A stretch of DNA of 64,000 nucleotides from NCBI GenBank assembly GCA_016126655.1, contig CP065955.1:789001-853000 (forward strand), given 5' to 3'. Positions 17,379 to 26,966 of the stretch are shown here, one piece after another. Positions within the stretch are counted from its first letter, which is position 1; every line of letters begins with the position of its first letter. Under the pieces are notes generated by a model, which had not been told where the DNA came from, did not search any database, and saw nothing but the letters and a program-made list of their open reading frames with translations. Both the position numbers and the translations under genes were made by a program. This stretch comes from Aerococcaceae bacterium zg-1292 (lineage in GTDB: Bacteria > Bacillota > Bacilli > Lactobacillales > Aerococcaceae).

Positions 17379-17570
17379 TTACGCTTTATCAGCTGGTTTA
17401 GGTTGATTGCGTGTAATTAGTGGTTTAATGATGAACACGGTAATCGCCACTACAATACCTAAGATGGATGCATCGCGGAAACTGTATGGTGCGCTAGTTA
17501 ATTGACTACCTAAATAAAATGCAACATGGCCGAGAATAAAGCCCCAAAAAAGTGTTGCGATATATTTCAT
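17379..17570 (-). CDS. Small DUF2929 membrane protein (YjzD-like)
   Basis: A 63-residue protein beginning M-K-Y-I-A-T-L-F-W-G-F-I-L-G, with two membrane segments, matching the DUF2929 family common in Bacilli. Function is unknown. The frame continues upstream for 42 codons, but the ATG at 17570 has GAAGGGATT ahead of it and is where family similarity begins. Confidence 0.75.
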   Translation of the reverse strand: MKYIATLFWGFILGHVAFYLGSQLTSAPYSFRDASILGIVVAITVFIIKPLITRNQPKPADKA

Positions 17571-17639
17571 TTTAATCCCTTCTTTCAAAGATATTGTATC
17601 ATAATTTGAATAGAAGAGATAGCGCGAAGACAAAAAAGC

Positions 17640-17943
17640 TCGCTTTGATAGCTTCGCCATTACTCTAGTGATTCGAGGCAAACCGCCTGTGCACAAACAC
17701 TATATAGATGCCGGCTCCAACTCGCTGTCTCGACGTCCACTTCAGAAATCAACTCTGTGCGTTACACGCACGCCGTTGATTTCTTAATTTGGGTTCGTTC
17801 GGGCTGTCTCGACGTCCACTTCGCAAAACGCTTGGAGTACTGGACGCACTCCGACGCAATTTGCTCTAGTGATTCGAGGCAAACCATCCTCTCTTTCACC
17901 ATGATTTCCAGTGGTTCAAGTCAAAGCGCTCGTTGTCACACTA
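17640..17943 (-). repeat. Cluster of reversed dispersed repeats upstream of dnaE
   Basis: At least two reversed, partly truncated copies are present: CGACGTCCACTTC appears twice (about 17734 and 17810) and CTCTAGTGATTCGAGGCAAACC twice (about 17652 and 17862). A TGGTTCAAGTCAAAGCGCTCG...CACACTAT end lies next to the dnaE leader. Centres differ between copies. Confidence 0.7.
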
Positions 17944-18004
17944 TATATTAATAGGTGTTTGTCTTTTCTATGGTGTATAATGGTAGTAAATGGTAGAAGG
18001 GGTG

Positions 18005-21000
18005 ATGGGGTTGTTATTGAATGTTCATACGGCCTATTCGTTATTAAAGAGTACGTTAACGATTAATGCTTATGTTCAGCGGGCGCGTGAGTTTGGGTAT
18101 CAAGCGGTCGGGATTGCTGATGTGAATGTATTGCATGGTGCAGTCGAATTTTATCAAAAATGCCAACAACAAAATTTACAGCCACTTCTAGGCATGACGT
18201 TACAAGTCAATGGTTTCATACGGGAAGATAAGCAAACGTCACTGTTATTATTTGCTAAAAATTATGCTGGCTTTCAACAACTAATGTATTTATCCAGTGA
18301 GTTGACCAATCATCAACGCAAGCATCATGCCATTTTGAAATATATTGAGCAAATGCCAAATAATTTAGTAGCCATTTCGACAGGGAAAGAGTCTGAATTG
18401 GAACAAGCGTTATTTCAAGCGCAAACGAATGATGCCGAACAGATTTTACAACAGTGGCAACATTATTTCGGTAAAGAAAATGTTTATATCGGCGTGCAGG
18501 CCTTTCCATATCAACCCAAAGAAATTGACTTGATACAACGATTTGCGAGTCAGCATGATGTGCCACTTGTAATGAATCAATTAGTCAATACATTAGAACG
18601 AACCGATGCTTTTACCTTAAAAATCTTAGAAGCCATTGAACGTAATGACACATTAGAATTATCGCTGCGTCAAATGGAAGGTGCCACGTATCTCTATCCT
18701 TATCAAGAATTACTGTCGATGTACCAATTGATGAAAATTCCAGACATCATTGACAATACAAAACAATTGATACGTTCTTTACAATTTGAATTACCGCTAG
18801 CGCAACAATTTTTGCCGAAGTTTCACACACCCGACGATATGAGCGCAGCTAGCTACTTAACACAACTCGTTCAGCAGTCGCTTCGTGACAAAGAGCTTGC
18901 AGATAATGAAGTGTATCAACAACGTCTTGAGTACGAATTGGAAATCATCGACCAGATGGGCTTTAATGATTATTTTCTTATTGTATGGGAAATGATGCGA
19001 TTTTGTCGTGAGGCAGGGATTCGTACGGGGCCGGGGCGTGGGTCAGCTGCTGGGTCCTTGGTAAGTTATTTACTGAATATTACCCTAGTTGATCCGATTG
19101 AGTATCAGTTGTTGTTTGAGCGATTTCTAAATCCGGAACGTTATTCGATGCCGGATATTGATGTAGATATTCCTGATAATAAACGTGAACTGGTATTACA
19201 ACACTTTGAACAGTACTATTCACATGACCAAGTAGCGCAAATTGGTACTTTCGGTACATTTGGTGCTAAACAGGCGTTACGGGATACGTTACGAGTGCTT
19301 AATTTTACAAGCGAGGAAATGAGTCAGTGGTCTAAAGCAGTGCCCCGTGAATTAAATATCAGTTTAAAACGAGCTTATGAGACGTCACCATCATTACGGG
19401 CAATCGTTCACCGAAATGAACGTAATACACAAGTGTTTCAAATTGCCCAAACAATTGAAGGCATACCACGTCATATGTCAACGCATGCGGCGGGGATAGT
19501 GATTCATGATGCGCCTTTAACATCGGTCATCCCAGTGATGGAGCGAGAAAATCAATTATTATTGACACAGTATACAATGTATGATGTTGAAAAGGTGGGT
19601 TTATTAAAGCTCGATATTTTGGGCTTGCGAAATCTCACTTTATTGGACGACATCTTACAAAATATTAAAAAAATTACCACTAATACACTCGATATTTATC
19701 AAATTCCGATGAATGACCATGCGACATTAGAATTATTTAGAGCTGGCGATACGTCGGGGGTGTTTCAATTTGAATCAGACGGTATTCGCAATGTCTTACG
19801 TAAGTTGCAGCCCTCAAATTTTGAAGAAATTGTTGCCGTGAACGCATTGTATCGCCCAGGTCCGATGAAACAAATTGATGAATTTATTAAGCGGAAAAAT
19901 AAACAAGTACCCGTTGCCTATTTACATCCATTACTCGAACCTATTTTAAAACCAACTTATGGAATTATTGTCTATCAAGAACAAGTAATGCAGATTTGTC
20001 GTCAATTAGCGGGCTATACATTAGGGCAAGCAGATTTACTGAGACGTGCAATGGCAAAAAAACAAGCAGATATTATGAAGCAAGAGCGTGAGCATTTTAT
20101 CAATGGGGCGCTTGAAAAAGGGATTGAAGCGGAAGTTGCGAGTAAAGTTTATGATTATATTGATGCATTTGCTAGTTACGGCTTTAACCGGTCGCATGCG
20201 GTTGTTTACTCGACTTTGGCGTATCAGCTTGCTTATTTAAAAGCTCATTATCCATTAGCGTTTTATCAGGCGATTCTCAATCAAGGACAATCGAACACGA
20301 CATCGCATGCCAGTTATGTTGAAGAAGCGCGACGACGTCTGGGGAAAGTAGTCGGTATCGATATTAATCGCAGTCAAGCGACGCTGTCAGTGGATGATAA
20401 CCAATTGCGTTTGGGCTTTGATAGCGTAAAAGGCGTGCGTAAAGAATTGATTATGCATCTGTTGAATGACCGCCAATTATTAGGTGAATATCAAACATTT
20501 ATTAATTTTTTGGGTCGTTTGCCGAAAAAATTTTTAAAAGAAGACATTGTCCAAGCGTTGATTAAAGCAGGTGCCTTTGATGGGATGGGTTATAACCGTG
20601 CAACATTGAGTTATAACTTGGCAAAATTTATTAAAAGTATTGAATTTAGTGGCTTGAATGTCAGTTTGTTTGAAGAAGTGGAGCCGAAAGTGGAGTGGCA
20701 ACAGGAGTGGAATCCGCATCAAATGTCGATTCATGAACAAGAAGTACTTGGCTTTTCGTTATTGCCCCATCCATTAGAACAATACGAAGACCGTTTAAAG
20801 CGGATGGATTCATTAAATAATATTGCGATGATGCGTGTGAAGCAACGTGTAAAAACGATTATCTATATTGATGCTATCCGTTTTATTCAAACAAAAAAGG
20901 ATGATACGATGGCCTTTGTCACTGCGGATACTGGTCAATCAAAAGTAACATTAGTTGTTTTTCCGAATGTGTTGATTAAAAGTCAGCGCTGGCTTCATCC

Positions 21001-21346
21001 GCACCAAATCGTTCAAATAGAGGGTACCATTGACCGCAGTCAGCGTGGTGAATTACAAGTGATTGTCAATCGGTTTGCGGATGTAGAAGAATTAGTAACG
21101 GAGACTTCTCAACACGTAAATTATACGAAGTGTTTTATTAAACTGATACCTACCATCAATCCAAAACTGGCAATGCAATTTATTGAAGATATGTCTAGTC
21201 AGTCTCCAGGACCGTGTGTCGTCATTTTTGTCAATGAACAAAAAGAATCCTGGCAATTAAGTGCGCAGTATCAATTAGGTTATGGCTACCAGACACAGCG
21301 AGCGTTAAAAGATTATTTTGGGGAGAATAATGTCGTCTATCGATAA
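18005..21346 (+). CDS. dnaE: DNA polymerase III alpha subunit, DnaE type
   Basis: The DnaE replicative polymerase of low-GC Gram-positives, which extends primers before handing over to PolC. About 1113 residues: N-terminal PHP domain (N-V-H-T-A-Y-S-L-L start), then the palm with G-P-G-R-G-S-A-A-G-S and the catalytic P-D-I-D-V-D-I-P-D. A fingers region with F-Q-F-E-S-D-G-I-R follows, and a C-terminal OB fold without a proofreading exonuclease. Three in-frame starts are close together (ATG 17990, ATG 18005, TTG 18011); AAGGGG best serves the last two. The dnaE-pfkA-pyk order is common in Lactobacillales. Confidence 0.95.
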   Translation: MGLLLNVHTAYSLLKSTLTINAYVQRAREFGYQAVGIADVNVLHGAVEFYQKCQQQNLQPLLGMTLQVNGFIREDKQTSLLLFAKNYAGFQQLMYLSSELTNHQRKHHAILKYIEQMPNNLVAISTGKESELEQALFQAQTNDAEQILQQWQHYFGKENVYIGVQAFPYQPKEIDLIQRFASQHDVPLVMNQLVNTLERTDAFTLKILEAIERNDTLELSLRQMEGATYLYPYQELLSMYQLMKIPDIIDNTKQLIRSLQFELPLAQQFLPKFHTPDDMSAASYLTQLVQQSLRDKELADNEVYQQRLEYELEIIDQMGFNDYFLIVWEMMRFCREAGIRTGPGRGSAAGSLVSYLLNITLVDPIEYQLLFERFLNPERYSMPDIDVDIPDNKRELVLQHFEQYYSHDQVAQIGTFGTFGAKQALRDTLRVLNFTSEEMSQWSKAVPRELNISLKRAYETSPSLRAIVHRNERNTQVFQIAQTIEGIPRHMSTHAAGIVIHDAPLTSVIPVMERENQLLLTQYTMYDVEKVGLLKLDILGLRNLTLLDDILQNIKKITTNTLDIYQIPMNDHATLELFRAGDTSGVFQFESDGIRNVLRKLQPSNFEEIVAVNALYRPGPMKQIDEFIKRKNKQVPVAYLHPLLEPILKPTYGIIVYQEQVMQICRQLAGYTLGQADLLRRAMAKKQADIMKQEREHFINGALEKGIEAEVASKVYDYIDAFASYGFNRSHAVVYSTLAYQLAYLKAHYPLAFYQAILNQGQSNTTSHASYVEEARRRLGKVVGIDINRSQATLSVDDNQLRLGFDSVKGVRKELIMHLLNDRQLLGEYQTFINFLGRLPKKFLKEDIVQALIKAGAFDGMGYNRATLSYNLAKFIKSIEFSGLNVSLFEEVEPKVEWQQEWNPHQMSIHEQEVLGFSLLPHPLEQYEDRLKRMDSLNNIAMMRVKQRVKTIIYIDAIRFIQTKKDDTMAFVTADTGQSKVTLVVFPNVLIKSQRWLHPHQIVQIEGTIDRSQRGELQVIVNRFADVEELVTETSQHVNYTKCFIKLIPTINPKLAMQFIEDMSSQSPGPCVVIFVNEQKESWQLSAQYQLGYGYQTQRALKDYFGENNVVYR

Positions 21347-21503
21347 TGTGAAAGAAAGCACTTACGGGTATTTTTTCAAAAAAAGTCAAAAAAATAAGGC
21401 TATTTTACGACAAAAGCATGACTTATAATGTAAAAAATGTTACAATACCCATGAAGAGTCGATGTGTGATTCTATACAACTAAAATTAGAGGTGAATAGA
21501 GAC

Positions 21504-22478
21504 ATGAAGCGTATTGCGGTATTAACCAGTGGTGGCGACGCCCCTGGAATGAACGCAGCGATTCGTGCCGTAGTGGAGCAAGGTGCACACCATGGTATAG
21601 AAGTCGTAGGTGTAAATTACGGATTCAAAGGACTAGTAGAAGGAGATTTTCGTGTTTTATCAGTAGCAGATTGCCAAGACAAGATTCGTCGTGGCGGCAC
21701 ATTCTTATATTCTGCGCGTTTCCCTGAATTTAAAGAGCAAGAAGTACAACTTAAAGCAATCGAACAGATGAAGCAATATGGCATTGAAGCATTGGTTGCT
21801 ATTGGCGGTGACGGTACATTTACCGGTGCTTTACAATTACAAAAACATGGTTATCCAGTCGTAGGGATTCCAGGAACCATTGACAATGATATTCCTGGAA
21901 CAGAGTATACCATTGGATTTGATACGGCTACAAATGTTGCCTTAGCAGAAATCGATAAGATTTCAGATACTGCTTCTTCTCATAACCGAACATTCGTGGT
22001 TGAAGTAATGGGGCGCCACGCTGGCGATATCGCTGTGTGGGCGGGTGTTGCAACCGGTGCTGATGCAATTGTAATCCCAGAATCTGGCTTTGATATGGGA
22101 GAAATTGTTCGTCGTGTTCACGCAGGACGTGCCCATGGTAAGGATCATTCAATGATTATCTTAGCTGAGGGTGTGATGAACGTTAAAGAATTTATTGAAA
22201 AATTCCGTCAAGCTGAACCAAATATGGATATCCGTGGTGTAGCTTTAGCCCATGTACAACGTGGTGGTAGTCCAACCGCACGTGACCGTGTATTTGCGAC
22301 ATTGATGGGTGCTCGCGCAGTCGACAGTTTATTAAATAATGAGGTTGGAATTTTTATGGGTGTTCGTGGCGAGCAACTCGCAACATTCGATATTATTGAA
22401 ACCTTAGAACAAAAATCTCATGCTGTTCGTCAAGATTTATATGAATTAAATCAAGATTTGACAGATAAACCGATGTAG
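21504..22478 (+). CDS. pfkA: ATP-dependent 6-phosphofructokinase
   Basis: The committed step of glycolysis. The 324 residues match the bacterial ATP-PfkA length. S-G-G-D-A-P-G-M-N is at the N-terminus, then G-G-D-G-T-F-T-G and P-G-T-I-D-N-D-I-P-G with the catalytic Asp residues. R-G-G-S-P-T-A-R-D binds fructose 6-phosphate. The ATG at 21504 is used because homology begins at M-K-R-I-A-V-L-T-S-G-G; AGAGGTGA precedes it. It forms an operon with pyk, 44 bp downstream. Confidence 0.97.
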   Translation: MKRIAVLTSGGDAPGMNAAIRAVVEQGAHHGIEVVGVNYGFKGLVEGDFRVLSVADCQDKIRRGGTFLYSARFPEFKEQEVQLKAIEQMKQYGIEALVAIGGDGTFTGALQLQKHGYPVVGIPGTIDNDIPGTEYTIGFDTATNVALAEIDKISDTASSHNRTFVVEVMGRHAGDIAVWAGVATGADAIVIPESGFDMGEIVRRVHAGRAHGKDHSMIILAEGVMNVKEFIEKFRQAEPNMDIRGVALAHVQRGGSPTARDRVFATLMGARAVDSLLNNEVGIFMGVRGEQLATFDIIETLEQKSHAVRQDLYELNQDLTDKPM

Positions 22479-22522
22479 TCATTGATTAAAAGTGACGTTA
22501 TTATAGAAAGGAAAATGCATCA

Positions 22523-24283
22523 ATGAAAAAAACAAAAATTATTTGTACCTTAGGACCAGCAACCAATACAAAAGAAAAAATGGTGGAGTTAATTAACGCT
22601 GGAATGAACGTAGCGCGTTTTAACTTCTCACATGGTAGTCATGAAGAACATCGTGAACGTTTTAATAATTTGAAGGCAGCCCGTAAAGAGACAGGTCGTT
22701 TTAATACAGCGATTTTATTAGATACAAAGGGTCCTGAAATTCGTACAAATGATATGGAAAATAACTATGTTGAATTAGTACGTGGGAATACAGTACGCAT
22801 CTCAATGACAGAAGTTTTAGGTAATGCTGACAAGTTCTCTGTGACTTACCCTGAATTAATCAACGATGTTGTTCCAGGTAACCATATTTTATTAGATGAT
22901 GGTTTAGTAGATTTATTAGTTACTGAAATCGATGCAGCTAATGGCGAAATCGTGACAGAAATTCAAAATACCGGTGTATTAAAATCTAAAAAAGGTGTTA
23001 ACGTGCCAAATGTATCAGTTAACTTACCAGGTATTACGCCAAAAGATGAAGCAGATATTCGTTTTGGTGTCCAAGAAGGAATTGACTTTATCGCAGCTTC
23101 ATTTGTTCGTCGTGCGAGTGACGTTATGGAAATCCGTGCGATTTTAGAAGAAGAGGGCGATCCAAAAGTTAAAATCATCTCTAAAATCGAAAACCAAGAA
23201 GGTGTCGATAACATCGAAGAAATCTTAGCAGTTTCTGATGGTATCATGGTTGCCCGTGGTGACTTAGGGGTTGAAATTCCAACGCATGAAGTGCCAATCG
23301 TACAAAAATACATTATCAAAAAATGTAATGAAGCAGGTAAACCAGTAGTTACTGCTACACAAATGTTAGACTCAATGCAACGTAATCCACGTCCTACACG
23401 TGCGGAAGCTGGTGACGTTGCCAACGCAATCTTCGATGGTACGGATGCTGTTATGTTATCAGGGGAAACAGCAGCTGGTGATTTCCCAGTTGAAGCCGTT
23501 CAAACAATGGCAGCTATCTGTGTGCGTACAGAAGCAGCTTTAGTAGGTCAAGATGCATTTGCCTTAAAACGTTACGACCAAGCAGATATGACAGAAGCGA
23601 TTGGTCAAGCAGTTGGCCATACTGCACGCAACTTAGGTATCGAAACAATTGTTGCCGCAACATCATCTGGTCATACAGCATTAATGATTGCTAAATATCG
23701 TCCAAATGCGTCGATTGTTGCTGCTACCTTTGATGAAGCGACAGCACGTCGTTTATCAGTATCTTGGGGTGTTGAAGCCTTTGTGATTAATCGTCCAGGT
23801 TCAACTGACCACATGATTGACTTAGCAACTGAATTAGTTCAAGAAAAAGGTTATGTTTCAGAAGGTGATTTAGTAATCATCACAGCGGGTGTACCAGTTG
23901 GCGAATCAGGAACTACAAACTTAATGAAAATCCAAGTTATTGGTACACAATTGGCGAAAGGTGTGGGTGTTGGTAAAGAACACTTTATCGGTAAAGCTAT
24001 TATCGCTGAAGATGCTGCAACAGCGAATGAAGCAGCAACTATTGGTTCAGTATTAGTGACTCGCGCAACGGATAAAGATTTTGCACCAGCATTAGAAAAA
24101 GTAGGCGCAATCGTTACTGAAGTGGGTGGTGTGACCTCTCATGCTGCAATCATTGGTTTAGAGCGAGGCATTCCAGTCATTGTATCAGCTAAAGATGCTT
24201 TAGAAGCGATAGAAGATGGTGAATTAATTACTGTAGATGCTCGCCGTGGTTTAGTATATCGTGGTGCAACAATTAGTATCTAA
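22523..24283 (+). CDS. pyk: Pyruvate kinase with C-terminal PEP-utiliser domain
   Basis: This enzyme makes pyruvate and ATP from PEP. The 586 residues comprise the usual A/B/C domains (T-K-G-P-E-I-R-T near residue 72, I-S-K-I-E-N-Q-E-G near 220, D-G-I-M-V-A-R-G-D-L-G-V-E near 244). An extra C-terminal domain of about 110 residues has the T-S-H-A-A-I-I motif of phosphohistidine domains, but as the catalytically orphan version typical of Bacillus-type enzymes. AGAAAGGAAA precedes the ATG. Expression with pfkA is expected. Confidence 0.97.
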   Translation: MKKTKIICTLGPATNTKEKMVELINAGMNVARFNFSHGSHEEHRERFNNLKAARKETGRFNTAILLDTKGPEIRTNDMENNYVELVRGNTVRISMTEVLGNADKFSVTYPELINDVVPGNHILLDDGLVDLLVTEIDAANGEIVTEIQNTGVLKSKKGVNVPNVSVNLPGITPKDEADIRFGVQEGIDFIAASFVRRASDVMEIRAILEEEGDPKVKIISKIENQEGVDNIEEILAVSDGIMVARGDLGVEIPTHEVPIVQKYIIKKCNEAGKPVVTATQMLDSMQRNPRPTRAEAGDVANAIFDGTDAVMLSGETAAGDFPVEAVQTMAAICVRTEAALVGQDAFALKRYDQADMTEAIGQAVGHTARNLGIETIVAATSSGHTALMIAKYRPNASIVAATFDEATARRLSVSWGVEAFVINRPGSTDHMIDLATELVQEKGYVSEGDLVIITAGVPVGESGTTNLMKIQVIGTQLAKGVGVGKEHFIGKAIIAEDAATANEAATIGSVLVTRATDKDFAPALEKVGAIVTEVGGVTSHAAIIGLERGIPVIVSAKDALEAIEDGELITVDARRGLVYRGATISI

Positions 24284-24285
24284 TT

Positions 24286-24335
24286 AAATAGTAGCGGAAT
24301 GGATAGACAATCATCCCGTCGATGACCCGATATCG
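24286..24335 (+). repeat. Left copy of a ~49-bp duplication flanking the ABC island
   Basis: It starts AAATAGTAGCGGA three bases after the pyk stop and includes the block GTCGATGACCCGATATC. The right copy is at 27977-28025 with about 44 of 49 positions equal. Only the right copy retains the complete hairpin that follows. Confidence 0.8.
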
Positions 24336-24349
24336 GTTCTATAATATTT

Positions 24350-24392
24350 GGTGTTGGTGGCTTTTGAAAGGGAGCCATCAACACCTTTTTAA
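24350..24392 (+). terminator. Terminator downstream of pyk
   Basis: GGTGTTGGTGGCT pairs with AGCCATCAACACC (one mismatch) and is followed by TTTTT. Confidence 0.85.
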
Positions 24393-24447
24393 TTTTGTAT
24401 ACAAAAAGGTCAGATATTCTCGTATAATTAAAGTGAAAAACCAATGA

Positions 24448-24757
24448 TTATCAATTGAGGATAAAAGTGTTACCTTTGACAACAATTTAATACTGCCCAT
24501 TGTTCAATTCAACGAAACCAAGTATAAACTTACCCCTTATTCTTGTAAAAAATGCAAGGCTAACCCTTCCAAGCAGACAATTATAAAATACAATTTTAAA
24601 ACTCGACTTGTTTATTGTTAGGAGAGAAAAATTTCTCCCTTGTTATTACAATTGAAAACGTAAGGTTTTCTATGTAAAGAGTGCAGCGACACGATTATCG
24701 CTATTACCAGCTTAGCCGCTAAATATTGTCATATTTCTCAGATGATTGCTCGTATAT
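24448..24757 (+). pseudogene. Remnant of an ISL3-family transposase (N-terminal region)
   Basis: Translating across frameshifts gives L-S-I-E-D-K-S-V-T-F-D, then Y-S-C-K-K-C-K (24534 onward), and in another frame F-L-C-K-E-C-S-D-T, then T-S-L-A-A-K-Y-C-H-I-S (about 24667-24745). These are the N-terminal core, zinc-finger Cys pairs and start of the helix-turn-helix of ISL3 transposases, in the right order. Stops and frame changes make it non-functional, and the DDE domain is absent. Confidence 0.65.
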
Positions 24758-24772
24758 AAAGTTATTCTTGGT

Positions 24773-24959
24773 ATGTGGTATAAAACGTTGATAAACAGAT
24801 TAGACACTAAATTAGAAGAAGATGGTGCTAAGATTTCTGGCAGGAAAAAACAATATATTGTCAATGCCAGAGTAAATTTAACAAAAGCTACAAGTAATAA
24901 TTGTTGATGAAGCAACATCAATGTTAGATGAAAAGACTGAAGAAAATATATTGGTTTGA
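24773..24959 (+). pseudogene. Remnant of an ABC exporter nucleotide-binding domain
   Basis: The frame from 24782 reads L-D-T-K-L-E-E-D-G-A-K-I-S-G-R-K-K-Q, a decayed ABC signature (normally S-G-G-Q-K-Q-R). After a -1 shift it continues I-I-V-D-E-A-T-S-M-L-D-E-K-T-E, a clear Walker B and D-loop. Only about 60 codons remain. Spacing and wording match exporters of the peptide/bacteriocin type. Confidence 0.65.
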
Positions 24960-25062
24960 TAAAACATGATTTTCATAATAGTAGGAGTAAAAAATTTTAA
25001 ATAATTAGTAAACAATAGTGAATCTTTGCTTGAGAAAATCTTTATATGGGGAGCGGATTTAA

Positions 25063-25929
25063 ATGGAGATTGTAATTAAAAACCTAGAAAAAGAATACGG
25101 CAAAATAAAGGTTGTTGATGGTATCAGTTGTGCCATGCATAAAGGCATATATGGTGTATTAGGTAGAAATGGAGCTGGCAAAACAACACTGTTTAGGATG
25201 ATTACAGGATTGATACAAAGAACATCGGGTGAAATATTGTTTATAGAAAATGGGAGTTATATAAAAGAGAAAAAAGTTGCTGAATTAATAGGATACCTTC
25301 CTCAAGATTTTGGAATGTATCCAGATTATACAGTTTACGATATTATGGAAGGAATTTCAATACTAAGGAATATCACAAAATCAAATAGAAAATATGAGAT
25401 AAATAATCTGTTAGAAAAAGTGAATTTATTAGAATACAAAAATAAAAAATACAAAGAATTATCAGGCGGAATGAAACGCAGACTTGGATTAGCACAAGCA
25501 ATGTTGGGCAATCCAAAGGTATTAATCGTGGATGAACCTACTGCTGGCGTTGACCCAAAGGAAAGAATCTATATTAGGAAACTTTTGAGTGAATATGCAA
25601 AAGACAATATTGTAATATTGTCTACCCACCTAGTCGAAGATATTGAACACATTTGTGAAGAGTTATTAATTATTGAACAAGGGAAATTAATCTATCAAGG
25701 AAAAATTGATGATTTGCTATTGAAAGCATCAAACAATTTAGGAATTAAAGAGTTCAGTACTTTAGATGAATTTCAAGAATATTCATCCAACAATCATGTT
25801 TTTACATTTAGAAGGGAATGCAAAAAAATTATTGCCTCGGTTTCAAAGAGTAACTCTGATATTAAAGAATTTAATGTGAGCCTTGAAGATGCATATATGT
25901 GGCAGATAAGCGATGGTGAAACTCAATGA
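25063..25929 (+). CDS. ABC transporter ATP-binding protein
   Basis: A 288-residue cytoplasmic ATPase subunit. Walker A is G-R-N-G-A-G-K-T-T, the Q loop P-Q-D-F-G, the signature L-S-G-G-M-K-R-R, Walker B L-I-V-D-E-P-T-A-G-V-D-P and the switch His S-T-H. About 60 extra C-terminal residues follow the core, as in ABC-2 drug/peptide exporters. It overlaps the next gene by 4 bp (ATGA), so it forms a transporter with the two permeases downstream. The DNA is more AT-rich than the pyk side, and the operon sits between duplicated flanks, suggesting transfer. The substrate is unknown; self-immunity or peptide export is possible. Confidence 0.88.
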   Translation: MEIVIKNLEKEYGKIKVVDGISCAMHKGIYGVLGRNGAGKTTLFRMITGLIQRTSGEILFIENGSYIKEKKVAELIGYLPQDFGMYPDYTVYDIMEGISILRNITKSNRKYEINNLLEKVNLLEYKNKKYKELSGGMKRRLGLAQAMLGNPKVLIVDEPTAGVDPKERIYIRKLLSEYAKDNIVILSTHLVEDIEHICEELLIIEQGKLIYQGKIDDLLLKASNNLGIKEFSTLDEFQEYSSNNHVFTFRRECKKIIASVSKSNSDIKEFNVSLEDAYMWQISDGETQ

Positions 25930-26966
25930 TTAAATTTCTTATTTTTAATATAAAGAAAAAATGGAGAAGAATACCATTACTTATTTTATTAGCTGTGCTC
26001 ATGGTGTTTATTTTTACACAGATAGGAGAAATTTTCCATTATCCTGTTAATAGTGACGTGGATTTACACAAATTAGAAGGATATGGTGAAAATAGTTACC
26101 TATATAAAAAAAAGACAGATTCTGAGATAAAAAAAGAATTAAAAAACAATATAGAAAAAACAATTTCAGATAATACGAATGATGCTGACACTCTAAGTAG
26201 ACTTAAAGAACTTTTAGAAGATATTGATAATTACGATTTGGATGAACTTATCGAAAAAAGTAAAAGAGATAATGTTGCATATACGTACTTGATAAACAAT
26301 ATACAAGAAATAAAAATGGAGTATCAATCATATAATGCAATCAACAAAGAGTTATTAAGCAATACTAAAAACAAAGGTTATCAGGTTGAATTTCAAAAAA
26401 ATTATATAACTTATATTCAAGCAATCATTGCATTTTTGTTGATTGTCTTTATTATAATTATTTTTGAAGAAGATGATAGGTATAATATTAGAGAATCCAT
26501 GAAGATTACTTCAAATAATTACCTAAAATTTTTCATTACAGAATTATGTACGGTGTTGGTTCCTATAATTATATTTACGTACACATTGGGCGTATGTTTG
26601 AATGTATATAGTTATTTTAAGTTTTATGTTGCAGATTACGATATTGAATATTTACCCATGACTACAAAGTACTGTTTGTATTTTATTCCATCATTAATTT
26701 GTTTTACATCTGTTTTAATACTGATTATTTCAAGAACAAAAAATTATATGTCTATAATGCCACTATATTTAGTATGGATTATATTTAACATAACACCTAG
26801 AGCAACAAAATTGCCTATGATTTTTGAGAGCTTAATAGTATTACGTCGCTTAGATACAAATATTTTGAATGAAGATAATATCATCATTAGGCAGGTATTC
26901 ATTGTTGTAATAAGTATAATTATTCTTATCCTATCATACAATGAACGAAAGGAGAAAGTATTATGA
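25926..26966 (+). CDS. ABC-2-type permease subunit
   Basis: A 346-residue membrane protein. One segment is near residues 15-32, followed by a charged extracellular loop of about 120 residues (Lys/Glu/Asp-rich, likely helical), then about five more segments. This single-helix, big-loop, multi-helix layout is typical of ABC-2 exporters. No family-specific motif was recognised. It shares ATGA overlaps with both neighbours. The low GC and Lys/Asn/Ile-rich composition match the rest of this island. Confidence 0.78.
   Translation: MIKFLIFNIKKKWRRIPLLILLAVLMVFIFTQIGEIFHYPVNSDVDLHKLEGYGENSYLYKKKTDSEIKKELKNNIEKTISDNTNDADTLSRLKELLEDIDNYDLDELIEKSKRDNVAYTYLINNIQEIKMEYQSYNAINKELLSNTKNKGYQVEFQKNYITYIQAIIAFLLIVFIIIIFEEDDRYNIRESMKITSNNYLKFFITELCTVLVPIIIFTYTLGVCLNVYSYFKFYVADYDIEYLPMTTKYCLYFIPSLICFTSVLILIISRTKNYMSIMPLYLVWIIFNITPRATKLPMIFESLIVLRRLDTNILNEDNIIIRQVFIVVISIIILILSYNERKEKVL

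Noticed and set aside
17757-17951. A 64-codon frame upstream of dnaE, and 61852-62055 before mnmM
   Set aside because: Both lie wholly inside the palindromic repeats and have no ribosome-binding site.
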